A DNA stretch of 44,983 nt, from positions 1 to 44,983 of the forward strand of contig DAIDAG010000047.1 in NCBI GenBank assembly GCA_027310725.1. Reading direction: 5' to 3'. Source of the DNA: Sideroxydans sp. Lineage in GTDB: Bacteria; Pseudomonadota; Gammaproteobacteria; Burkholderiales; Gallionellaceae. Shown here in pieces: positions 7,854 through 17,111 of this stretch (position 1 is the stretch's first letter; every line of letters starts with the position of its first letter). A model generated the notes under the pieces. It was not told the DNA's origin. It worked only from the letters and a program-made list of their open reading frames with translations, and made no database searches. Both the position numbers and the translations under genes were made by a program.

Positions 7854-8822
7854 GTGAAACCTGATACACAGCGCAAACGATTACTGTTCCAGGCCGGATT
7901 TTTCATGCTGTTCCTGCTTGCACCGGTGTTCGACCTGTTTCGCTTGGACCTCAATCTCAAGCACTTCTTTTTTCTTGGTATGCACTGGACGCTGGGACTG
8001 GACGAATTCGTGGCGGGGAAGATCGACGTTACACAGGCAGCCATCAACATCGTGCTCCGAGGCGGTCTGCCTATCCTGGGTACCGTTGCATTCGGTCTAT
8101 GGATATCCTGGAAATACGGGCGACTTTATTGCGGCTGGCTGTGCCCGCATTTTTCAGTCGTGGAAACCGTCAACCAACTCATGCGTCGTACTATCGGCCG
8201 ACAAAGTCTTTGGGATCGTCAGGCACTGCCGGAGAAGAATGCGGATGGCACCATCACCGGGGCCAATCCCCTTTACTGGTTGGTGCTGCTACCGATGGTG
8301 GTTGCTTTCGCATTCGTGTGGGCAGTCGTGCTGCTAACCTACCTGCTTCCTCCGCCAGAGATCTACGGCAACCTGTGGCACGGCACGCTGACCCGCAATC
8401 AGGGTGTTTTCCTCAGTGTCGGCACCCTGGCATTCTTTGTCGAATTCATGTTTGCGCGACATCTGTTCTGCCGCTATGCCTGTGCCGTGGGGCTGTTCCA
8501 AAGCATCGCCTGGATGGGAAATCGCAAAGCCATGGTGATCGGGTTCAACCGGCGTCGTGTAGAAGAGTGTGCGGATTGCAATGCAGCCTGCGACAACATC
8601 TGCCCGATGCGCCTCAAGCCGCGCCAGATCAAACGCCTCATGTTCACATGCACCCAGTGCGGTCAATGCGCCAACGCATGTTCACAAGTGCAGATCAACA
8701 ATCCCAACGGCTCTCTATTGAAGTGGGTGGAGCACGAGTGTGCACTTGACAAATCGGCGCGTGATTTCGGACATCACGATGACATTCCGGATTATTGCCA
8801 CGGACGGGATCAAAAGGAATAA
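7854..8822 (+). CDS. Membrane polyferredoxin (NapH/NosR/CcoG-like 4Fe-4S protein)
   Basis: The 322-residue product starts at GTG 7854 and has about four to five membrane helices followed by a cysteine-rich cytoplasmic tail. A YCGWLCP motif (Cys93 and Cys97) at a membrane boundary recalls the CxxxCP motifs of NapH and NosR. The tail holds two four-cysteine sets: Cys239, 242, 246 and 250 (CADCNAACDNICP) and Cys266, 269, 272 and 276 (CTQCGQCANACS), enough for two 4Fe-4S clusters. Such proteins carry electrons across or along the membrane, or assist metal-centre assembly. The gene lies between norQ and norD, and its TAA directly abuts the norD ATG, so it belongs to the nor operon. Its partner is not known from sequence; support of NorCB maturation or electron supply is inferred. 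Confidence 0.85.
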   Translation: MKPDTQRKRLLFQAGFFMLFLLAPVFDLFRLDLNLKHFFFLGMHWTLGLDEFVAGKIDVTQAAINIVLRGGLPILGTVAFGLWISWKYGRLYCGWLCPHFSVVETVNQLMRRTIGRQSLWDRQALPEKNADGTITGANPLYWLVLLPMVVAFAFVWAVVLLTYLLPPPEIYGNLWHGTLTRNQGVFLSVGTLAFFVEFMFARHLFCRYACAVGLFQSIAWMGNRKAMVIGFNRRRVEECADCNAACDNICPMRLKPRQIKRLMFTCTQCGQCANACSQVQINNPNGSLLKWVEHECALDKSARDFGHHDDIPDYCHGRDQKE

Positions 8823-10652
8823 ATGGAAGAATATGTTGGGGCGCTGTGGCACAGGCTCATTACCGATGTGGCGGACAAACGCTATCCGAGTGAGGCTGTG
8901 TCGCTGGAGCAGATCAGCAAGATTGCCGGTATCCTGTTCCGTTCCTGGGGCGGCGACAGCGGGCTTGCCGTCAAATCCGCAACCGCGACCCGCCATGGTG
9001 CAAAACGCAGCCTGTTGCAACGCATCGCCGGCAGCAACATGAAAACCGAGTTGACCTGGTTGGACGGCGAAACGCTGAATCTCCCCGCAATCATCGATCT
9101 TTTTCCGCAGCGGGATTTGAACCGCGATTTATATCTTTGGCTCATCGCCTTGGCAGCTACCCATTCCGAACCCGCGCTGCCGTGGATACAGCGAAACCAG
9201 CGCGCCACGCAGGATGTTCTGGAGCGGTTCCCCGGACTGGCGTGCCGTTATCAACGCTTGGCGGACGCGGTGTTGGACATGCGCCCGCGGCCAGAGCGAC
9301 TACCGCATGGCGAGCGGGAACAGGAAGAGGCCATTCGAGCTGCGTTGCTGAATCCCGGAAGCGTGGAGCGCCTGCCTCCTGCCAGACGCCCACCTCAGCC
9401 GGTGTACTTGTGGCTGCATCCCGATCCTCCCGCCAGCGAACCCGCAAGCGGCAAGAGCAACGACCCGCAAGATCACAACGCAGGGGACAACATAATAAAG
9501 AAGGAAAAGGACCGTCGTTACCAGGCTGAGCGCGTCGACATGCCAGATAGCAAAGACAGCTTCATGATGTCCTTCCGCGCAGAGAGCATTCTGAGCTGGG
9601 CAGAATATATCAAGGTCAATCGCCCGACCGAGGAGGATGACCCTCCTGATGACCGACCGGCAGAGGACCTGGATCGCTTGAGCGTGGCGCAGGACGGCAA
9701 GACCGCAGCCTCGCGCCTGAAGTTCGATCTCGACTTGCCCTCTGCGGCATCAGATGACCGGCCTCTGGGTGACGGGATACTGCTGCCTGAATGGCATTAC
9801 AAAAAACAGCTCCTGCAGCCGGCTCACTGCCGATTGCAGCCCATGCTGGCACGTGGCGCAGAACCGCTGCCACTGCCTGCCCACCTGTCCGCGACCGCGC
9901 GCCGCCTGCGCAGTCAGTTCGCTGCATTGACTCCATCCAAGGTATGGCTCCGGGGGCAGTTCGACGGGAGTGAACTCGACCTGGATGCCTGCGTGCAATT
10001 CAGTGCCGACCGAATGGGCGGCCTGCAGGCGCGGGAACAGGGACTGTACAAATCACATCAATACCACGATCGCGATCTGGCGTGCCTGCTGCTGGCAGAC
10101 TTGTCGCTGTCAACCGATTCCTACATCAGCGATCACGAGCGTGTGATCGATGTCATTCGCGACACCCTGTTCCTGTTTTCGGAAGCGCTATCCGCCACTG
10201 GCGACCGATTTGCGCTTTACGGATTCTCCTCGCTCAGGCGGGAAAATATTCGCTTCCATATACTCAAGGAATTCGAGCGCAAGTACAACGATGAAATACG
10301 CGGACGCATTGCCGCGATCAAACCGGGCTTTTATACCCGCATGGGCGCGGCGATACGCCATGCCAGTCAGCTACTCGTTAAACAAGCGGCAACGCAAAAG
10401 CTGTTGCTGATCCTTACCGATGGCAAACCCAACGATCTGGACCAGTACGAAGGACGCTACGGTGTGGAGGACACGCGCGTTGCCATCCATGAAGCGCGAC
10501 AAATGGGATTGAGACCATTCTGCGTAACCATCGATGAAAAGGGCAGCAACTATCTGCCCCATCTGTTCGGTATCAGCGGCTATGTAGTGATACGAAAGCC
10601 AGCCGAATTGCCGCGCGAATTGCCGCTGCTATATGCACAATTGACGCGTTGA
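8823..10652 (+). CDS. norD: NorD, von Willebrand A-domain activation protein
   Basis: NorD partners the NorQ ATPase in activating nitric oxide reductase. The 609-residue cytoplasmic product has a long, poorly conserved N-terminal part with a charged, low-complexity middle (about 195-300), and a C-terminal von Willebrand A domain (about 415-609). The metal-ion site is visible: DLSLST with Asp426, Ser428 and Ser430, a Thr in FYTRMGAA, and Asp in LTDGKPND. AAAAGGA lies just before the ATG, which follows the polyferredoxin stop with no gap. The gene ends the rightward nor operon and faces a small gene on the other strand. Confidence 0.93.
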   Translation: MEEYVGALWHRLITDVADKRYPSEAVSLEQISKIAGILFRSWGGDSGLAVKSATATRHGAKRSLLQRIAGSNMKTELTWLDGETLNLPAIIDLFPQRDLNRDLYLWLIALAATHSEPALPWIQRNQRATQDVLERFPGLACRYQRLADAVLDMRPRPERLPHGEREQEEAIRAALLNPGSVERLPPARRPPQPVYLWLHPDPPASEPASGKSNDPQDHNAGDNIIKKEKDRRYQAERVDMPDSKDSFMMSFRAESILSWAEYIKVNRPTEEDDPPDDRPAEDLDRLSVAQDGKTAASRLKFDLDLPSAASDDRPLGDGILLPEWHYKKQLLQPAHCRLQPMLARGAEPLPLPAHLSATARRLRSQFAALTPSKVWLRGQFDGSELDLDACVQFSADRMGGLQAREQGLYKSHQYHDRDLACLLLADLSLSTDSYISDHERVIDVIRDTLFLFSEALSATGDRFALYGFSSLRRENIRFHILKEFERKYNDEIRGRIAAIKPGFYTRMGAAIRHASQLLVKQAATQKLLLILTDGKPNDLDQYEGRYGVEDTRVAIHEARQMGLRPFCVTIDEKGSNYLPHLFGISGYVVIRKPAELPRELPLLYAQLTR

Positions 10653-10691
10653 AATACAACGCGCGCGGATGTTTGCCCAACAGTGTCGATT

Positions 10692-11006
10692 CTAGTTGTA
10701 CCAGGACTTCGGCTGCTCTTTTTCCCAGCCTTTTCTCGCCAGAGTGATCAGCCAGCCGGTATAGAAAAACACCTCGAACATCAGAAATGCCAATCCCCAC
10801 AGAAAAACGTTCATGAGCGAATAGTTACCTATGCGAGTTGAGATTCCCCATGCCTGGGGAGGGTTGATCCAGTTGCTTAGCACGGGACCGATCAAAGGGC
10901 CCAGCAGGCAGGAAGAAATGAACATGGCAGCGAAATGGATCGATGCCTGTTTGCCTGAAGGCAAATATTGGAATAGTTCAGTTTCCTTTTTCTCTTTAAC
11001 CACCAT
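10692..11006 (-). CDS. Small membrane protein of unknown function
   Basis: The 104-residue product has a charged N terminus (MVVKEKKETELFQYLPSGKQ), then hydrophobic segments at about 24-44 and 62-90, and a short cytoplasmic tail rich in Lys and Trp. I recognise no family. The ATG at 11006 is preceded by AAGAGGTGG, a strong ribosome binding site; a GTG at 11051 is the weaker alternative. The gene faces norD and diverges from nirS, so its promoter shares the region with the nirS DNR-type site at 11198. A role in the nir/nor system is suggested by position only. Confidence 0.65.
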   Translation of the reverse strand: MVVKEKKETELFQYLPSGKQASIHFAAMFISSCLLGPLIGPVLSNWINPPQAWGISTRIGNYSLMNVFLWGLAFLMFEVFFYTGWLITLARKGWEKEQPKSWYN

Positions 11007-11197
11007 TCCACCTCTTCTGTCAGGGATGATCACGTCATAGCGCCGGGACACGATGTGCGGCTTTAACGGGTGAATCGTAACATCGCAGCTCGCCCAATGA
11101 GATTGACCTGCAATAAGGAAATCGGCCTGGCGGGGAGGTATCGGGGATTACGTCCCTGTTAGCGGAAATTTCCGGGTGTTTGCGGTTTGTAAGAAGC

Positions 11198-11211
11198 TTG
11201 ACCTTGATCAA
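11198..11211 (+). promoter_or_regulatory. DNR/FNR-type binding site before nirS
   Basis: TTGAC-CTTG-ATCAA matches the consensus in nine of ten positions, with the perfect half on the nirS side. It lies 96 bases before the nirS start codon and 191 bases from the divergent small membrane protein gene. A class II activator at this spot would set the transcript start near 11246; I do not see a convincing -10 element for it. Confidence 0.72.
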
Positions 11212-11292
11212 TGAGTTTAGACCGTCATAGTTTCACCATGCACTCACGGGGCAAGGTGCGTTTGCTCGCTTAACGATGTACCTAATTCATAG

Positions 11293-13044
<1,752 letters not shown>

Positions 13045-13141
13045 ACCTGAATCGAATGATTGGGAAGATGGGAGTCGACTTAAGTGAAACCTGGCACTTC
13101 CCGTTTGAGAGTCTGAGAATGAATATTGAAAGGAAATTGTG

Positions 13142-13471
13142 ATGAAACTTCGTTACGCATTGGTTCTGTCAGGCACTTTGCTGATAAGCATGCAGACAGC
13201 ACAGGCTGCAGTGGATATGGCAAAGGGTGACGCACTCGCGAAAGCGAGCAATTGCATGGCCTGTCACGCCATAGACAGGAAACTGGTCGGCCCCGCCTAT
13301 CAGGATGTTGCAAAGAAATACAAGGGTGACAACAGCGCAGAGGCCAAATTGGTCAAAAAGGTGAAGGAGGGCGGCTCCGGGGTGTGGGGCCAGATTCCGA
13401 TGCCAGCGAATAGTCCGAAAGTAAGTGATGCCGACATCAAGATTTTGGTTGAATGGGTGCTGGCGCATTAA
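13142..13471 (+). CDS. nirM: Cytochrome c551/c8-type electron donor
   Basis: The 109-residue precursor has a signal peptide (to about TAQAA, residue 23) and a small class I cytochrome c domain with CMACH at 38-42. The pattern HAIDRKLVGPAYQDVAKKY and the Met ligand segment WGQIPMPANSPKVS match Pseudomonas cytochrome c551, encoded by nirM and the usual electron donor to NirS. AGGAAA lies just upstream of ATG 13142; a GTG immediately before it is also in frame. It follows nirS as in Pseudomonas aeruginosa. Confidence 0.93.
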   Translation: MKLRYALVLSGTLLISMQTAQAAVDMAKGDALAKASNCMACHAIDRKLVGPAYQDVAKKYKGDNSAEAKLVKKVKEGGSGVWGQIPMPANSPKVSDADIKILVEWVLAH

Positions 13472-13472
13472 G

Positions 13473-13901
13473 TTGCCTGAGTTTGATGCATTTGTCGTAC
13501 CCCTTCCGTGGGGGACAGCTGTCAGCTTACTCAGTCCATTCTCATATGAGCGGAAAAGGCAGCTATTTCTCATTGGCCTACTGGCGAGTTTTGCCTTGCT
13601 CTCCAATAGCGTGGTCTATGCCGCACCCGCTATGCCCGATGCGGCACGTCGTGCGGAACTGATCCGGATGGTGCGTAACGATTGCGGCTCATGTCACGGC
13701 ATCCGATTGACGGGCGGTCTCGGCCTTTCCCTGACTCCAGAAGCGCTCAGGGAAAAGCCGGATAGTGCGTTGGTGGCAACCATTTTGTATGGCCGTCCCG
13801 GCACTCCGATGCCACCCTGGCAGGGTTTCATGAGTGAACCGGAGGCAGAGTGGATTGTTGAAAACCTTAAGCTGGGATTTCCAAATGTTAAATCGCATTA
13901 A
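13473..13901 (+). CDS. nirC: NirC, cytochrome c55x, start unclear
   Basis: The product carries one haem c motif CGSCH in RNDCGSCHGIRLTGGLGLSL and the Met segment PMPPWQGF. It is a small periplasmic monohaem cytochrome like NirC, which can donate electrons to NirS or act in haem d1 maturation. The signal peptide core (RQLFLIGLLASFALLSNSVV) is clear, but no ATG or GTG is found in frame at a sensible distance before it. The TTG at 13473 would give a long odd N terminus. An ATG at 13546 sits in the other frame and would join perfectly if one base were added in the A run at 13554-13557. The body of the gene is sound and the end overlaps nirF by 17 bases. Confidence 0.82.
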   Translation: MPEFDAFVVPLPWGTAVSLLSPFSYERKRQLFLIGLLASFALLSNSVVYAAPAMPDAARRAELIRMVRNDCGSCHGIRLTGGLGLSLTPEALREKPDSALVATILYGRPGTPMPPWQGFMSEPEAEWIVENLKLGFPNVKSH

Positions 13902-15057
13902 CTTTCTTGCCTTGATGATTCTTGCCCTGCCAGGGTGTTCGAACGTGCCTTTGCGCGGAACGGGAGATCTTGGGGTGGTGATCGAGCGTGCCACCGGCAG
14001 CATCGATGTGGTAGAGACCAGCGGTCGTTCGGTACTGGGTAAGGTTACAGGCCTGGGGGATCTTTCACATGCTTCGGTGAATTATTCTCGGGACGGACGC
14101 TATGCCTACGTTTTTGGTCGCGATGGCGGTTTGACAAAGGTAGACCTGCTGGAAATGCGTGTGGTCAAACGGGTGATGCAATCCGGCAACAGCATCGGCG
14201 GAGCCATTTCCCAAGACGGTAAGCTGGTCGCCGTGGCCAATTACACACCCGGCGGTATCAAAGTATTCGACTCCGCAACCCTGGACCAGGTGGCAGATAT
14301 TCCATCGCTCGACGATACCGGCAAATCATCCAAGGTTGTCGGGCTGGTTGATGCACCTGGCAATCGCTTTGTATGGTGCCTGTTCGAAGCCGGGGAAATC
14401 TGGGTGGGAGATTTCAAATCTCCCGCCACGCCGGTGCTGCAGAAATTCAAGCACATCGGCAAAGAGCCCTACGATGCGATGATCACAGCCGACGGCCGAT
14501 ATTATCTGGCAGGTCTGTTCGGCGAGGATGGTCTGGCGCTGATCGATTTGTGGAACCCGGAGGCGGGCGCAAAACAGGTGCTGAACCATTACGGCAAAGG
14601 GGAACAGAAGTTGCCGGTATTCAAGATGCCTCATATGGAAGGCTGGGCGGCAACCGGCAGCGAATTGCTGGTACCGGCCGTGGGGCGCCATGAAGTGCTG
14701 GTCATTGACGAGAATAACTGGCAGGAAGTGGCCCATATTCCAGTACATGGCCAGCCGGTGTTCGTGGTGGCGCGGCCAGACAACCGTCAGGTGTGGGTGA
14801 ATTTCGCTTTTCCAGACAACGATACCGTGCAGGTCATTGACGTGCAGAGCCGCAAGATCGTACAAACCATCCATCCGGGTAAGGCCGTTCTGCATATGGA
14901 ATTTACTCCTCGCGGCGAGTCCATCTGGGTTTCCGCACGCGATGACAACAAGGTGACCATATACGATAGCGAGACCTTTGCCGTGCAAGGCGAACTCCAT
15001 GTCGATAGCCCAAGCGGTATCTTTTTCACCCACCGCGCCAATAGGACCGGCTTATGA
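13885..15057 (+). CDS. nirF: NirF, haem d1 biosynthesis protein (lipoprotein)
   Basis: NirF is needed for a late step of haem d1 formation, converting the didecarboxysiroheme-derived precursor toward dihydro-haem d1. The 390-residue product starts at ATG 13885 inside the end of nirC. It has a lipoprotein signal with lipobox LPGC and Cys18, so it is probably anchored on the periplasmic side. The rest is a beta propeller related to the NirS d1 domain, with repeats such as SRDGRYAYVFGRDGGLTKVDL and ITADGRYYLAGLFGEDGLAL. No haem c motif is present, as expected. The stop overlaps the nirDL start (ATGA). Confidence 0.94.
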   Translation: MLNRINFLALMILALPGCSNVPLRGTGDLGVVIERATGSIDVVETSGRSVLGKVTGLGDLSHASVNYSRDGRYAYVFGRDGGLTKVDLLEMRVVKRVMQSGNSIGGAISQDGKLVAVANYTPGGIKVFDSATLDQVADIPSLDDTGKSSKVVGLVDAPGNRFVWCLFEAGEIWVGDFKSPATPVLQKFKHIGKEPYDAMITADGRYYLAGLFGEDGLALIDLWNPEAGAKQVLNHYGKGEQKLPVFKMPHMEGWAATGSELLVPAVGRHEVLVIDENNWQEVAHIPVHGQPVFVVARPDNRQVWVNFAFPDNDTVQVIDVQSRKIVQTIHPGKAVLHMEFTPRGESIWVSARDDNKVTIYDSETFAVQGELHVDSPSGIFFTHRANRTGL

Positions 15058-16046
15058 ATGCCGCCCTGGAACTGCATCTGCTCAACGATTTTCAGCATGA
15101 CTTCCCGCTTGAACCCACGCCGTTCGCGTCGATCGCCAAGCGCTTGGGAACAGGGCAAGAGGAGGTGTTGCAGATACTGAACGGTCTGCAGCAACGAGGC
15201 ACTGTAAGCAGGGTTGGTGCTGTGTTCCGCCCACGAAGTATCGGAGCCAGCACGTTGGCTGCGCTGGCTGTGCCTGATGAGAAACTGGATGAAGTGGCGC
15301 AAATGGTGAGCAGCTACCCTGAAGTCAATCATAACTATCAGCGCGAACATCATTTCAATTTATGGTTCGTGGCGGCCGCCGCAAATGAAGTGGCTCTGCA
15401 GCGCACTCTGAAGAAAATCGAGGAGCGCTCGGGCTGCAAGGTTCTCTTTCTGCCATTGCTGGAGGAATACCATATCGATCTGGGCTTTGACATGACCGGC
15501 TCCAAACGCAAAAGTGCCACTTTTATCGATATCCATTCCGGTTCGTTGCGACAGCCATACCTGCCGACTGAACAAGAGAATCGCCTGATCGCAGCCATTC
15601 AATCTGGCCTGCCTATTGTCGAACGTCCATTCGAGGCAATTGGGATGACGTTAGGGCAGTCTGAATCCGATGTGATCAAGGGCGTGCAAGACCTGATCCG
15701 CCTGGGGGTGATCAAGCGTATCGGTGTGGTGGTTCGACATCACGAACTTGGCTACCGTGCAAATGCCATGGTGGTGTGGGACATTCCAGACGAGGAAGTC
15801 AGCCAGGTGGGTTTGTGCCTGGGAAAAGTCGAGTTTGTCACTTTGTGCTACCGTCGCCCCAGGCGTTTGCCAGCTTGGCGTTACAACCTGTTCTGCATGA
15901 TCCATGGTCATGATCGGGAGGAGGTTCTCGCGCGTGTCGACGAAATGCGCCAAGCGTGCGGACTGCAGCACCGGGTTTGCGAAGTGTTGTTCAGCACCCG
16001 TCGCTTTAAACAATGTGGTGCTCGTTATGCTCGGGCGGCGGCATGA
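15054..16046 (+). CDS. nirDL: NirDL fusion, siroheme decarboxylase subunit pair
   Basis: The 330-residue product joins two Lrp/AsnC-like units. The first half (about 1-155) resembles NirD and contains NHNYQREHHFNLWFVAAA. The second (about 180-325) resembles NirL and contains TLCYRRPRRLPAWRYNLFCM and HGHDREEV. In Pseudomonas these are separate genes; fused NirDL proteins are known from other denitrifiers. With NirG and NirH the family decarboxylates siroheme to 12,18-didecarboxysiroheme in haem d1 synthesis. The DNA-binding-like helices are retained, but the function is enzymatic and cytoplasmic. Start and stop overlap neighbours by four bases on both sides, showing tight translational coupling. 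Confidence 0.93.
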   Translation: MNAALELHLLNDFQHDFPLEPTPFASIAKRLGTGQEEVLQILNGLQQRGTVSRVGAVFRPRSIGASTLAALAVPDEKLDEVAQMVSSYPEVNHNYQREHHFNLWFVAAAANEVALQRTLKKIEERSGCKVLFLPLLEEYHIDLGFDMTGSKRKSATFIDIHSGSLRQPYLPTEQENRLIAAIQSGLPIVERPFEAIGMTLGQSESDVIKGVQDLIRLGVIKRIGVVVRHHELGYRANAMVVWDIPDEEVSQVGLCLGKVEFVTLCYRRPRRLPAWRYNLFCMIHGHDREEVLARVDEMRQACGLQHRVCEVLFSTRRFKQCGARYARAAA

Positions 16047-16489
16047 TGGACAGTCTGGATCGGGCAATCATCAATCACTTGCAGGGTGGCTTCCCAGTCT
16101 GCGCAAACCCTTATGCCGAGGCCGCGAAGCAGCTTGGCACCAGCGAAATCGAATTGCTGGCACGCATAAAAAAACTGCTTGGCGACAGGGTGCTAACCCG
16201 TTTCGGCCCCATGTACCACGCTGAGCGCCTGGGCGGCGGCTTAAGCCTGGTCGCGATGAAGATACCACCCAATGACTTCGATCGCGTGGCCGGAATCGTT
16301 AATCGAATGCCCGAGGTGGCTCACAATTACGCCCGCGACAATGTGCTCAACATGTGGTTCGTGCTGGCCACGGAAACCCCGGAAGGCCAGCAGAATGCGC
16401 TTGACGTGATCGAACACGAAACCGGTTACCCGGTCTTCAACATGCCGAAAATCAAGGAATACTTCGTCGAGTTAAAGTTGCGGGTATGA
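16043..16489 (+). CDS. nirG: NirG, siroheme decarboxylase subunit
   Basis: This 148-residue Lrp/AsnC-like protein starts with ATGATG overlapping the nirDL stop. Its segment AHNYARDNVLNMWFVLATE closely parallels the NirD half of NirDL, so it is the NirD-like partner and probably pairs with NirH. The RFGPMYHAERLGGG segment after the N-terminal winged helix is typical of the group. It takes part in siroheme decarboxylation for haem d1. NirG versus NirD naming is by gene order (D-L-G-H) and similarity; all four proteins are paralogues. Confidence 0.9.
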   Translation: MMDSLDRAIINHLQGGFPVCANPYAEAAKQLGTSEIELLARIKKLLGDRVLTRFGPMYHAERLGGGLSLVAMKIPPNDFDRVAGIVNRMPEVAHNYARDNVLNMWFVLATETPEGQQNALDVIEHETGYPVFNMPKIKEYFVELKLRV

Positions 16490-16521
16490 CCCAATCGTTA
16501 CGTAATTAGTCGAGTTTAACA

Positions 16522-17001
16522 ATGAACATGGACGCAATTGATCGAGCAATCATTGTCGCGACCCAGGAAGGGTTGCCACTGGTTCCACAGCCCTATCACG
16601 CCGTGGCGCATCAGGTCGGCATCGAACCGGACGAAGTGATGGCAAGATTCCGCATCATGCTGGAAAGCGGTGTCATTCGGCGCATCGGGGCAGTGCCTAA
16701 TCATTATGCGTTGGGCTACAAAGCTAACGGTATGACGGTATGGGATGTAGCGGATGAACGCATAGACGAGTTGGGTAAACGGATAGGTCAATTGGATTTT
16801 GTCAGCCATTGCTATCAGCGCCCGCGTCATCTGCCTGACTGGTCTTACAACCTTTTTGCCATGGTTCACGGCCATGATCGCACAGAAACCGAACGGAAGG
16901 CGCAACAGATCGCTGAATTGCTGGGGGGCGATTGCCGTGCACATGAAATCCTTTACAGCACACGCATATTAAAGAAAACGGGCCTGCGCATACCCGGATA
17001 A
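16522..17001 (+). CDS. nirH: NirH, siroheme decarboxylase subunit
   Basis: This 159-residue Lrp/AsnC-like protein contains SHCYQRPRHLPDWSYNLFAM and HGHDRTE, closely matching the NirL half of the NirDL fusion, so it is the NirL-like partner of NirG. It begins 32 bases after nirG. ATG at 16522 is followed by a second ATG two codons later. Its product should work in the cytoplasm in siroheme decarboxylation. A 110-base gap with a DNR-type site separates it from nirJ. Confidence 0.9.
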   Translation: MNMDAIDRAIIVATQEGLPLVPQPYHAVAHQVGIEPDEVMARFRIMLESGVIRRIGAVPNHYALGYKANGMTVWDVADERIDELGKRIGQLDFVSHCYQRPRHLPDWSYNLFAMVHGHDRTETERKAQQIAELLGGDCRAHEILYSTRILKKTGLRIPG

Positions 17002-17013
17002 AGTTGGTTCCCC

Positions 17014-17027
17014 TTGATTTGAATCAT
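17014..17027 (+). promoter_or_regulatory. DNR/FNR-type site before nirJ, overlapping a palindrome
   Basis: TTGAT-TTGA-ATCAT matches TTGAT-N4-ATCAA in nine of ten positions. TAAATT at 17051-17056 stands at about the spacing expected of a -10 element, predicting a start near 17062 and a 50-base leader. The site overlaps a perfect 17-base inverted repeat, ATTTGAATCATTCAAAT (17017-17033), whose other reading could be a separate operator. This points to an internal promoter for nirJ and nirN. Confidence 0.6.
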
Positions 17028-17111
17028 TCAAATCTCATCGAAAACAGATTAAATTCGTTGCAGATCTGTTCATCAACAATGCTGATAGCATAATTTCGGA
17101 GTGCACCTAAA

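Noticed and set aside
11105..11125. TTGAC-CTGC-AATAA as a second DNR-type site before nirS
   Set aside because: Only the left half matches the consensus; the right half has too many mismatches.
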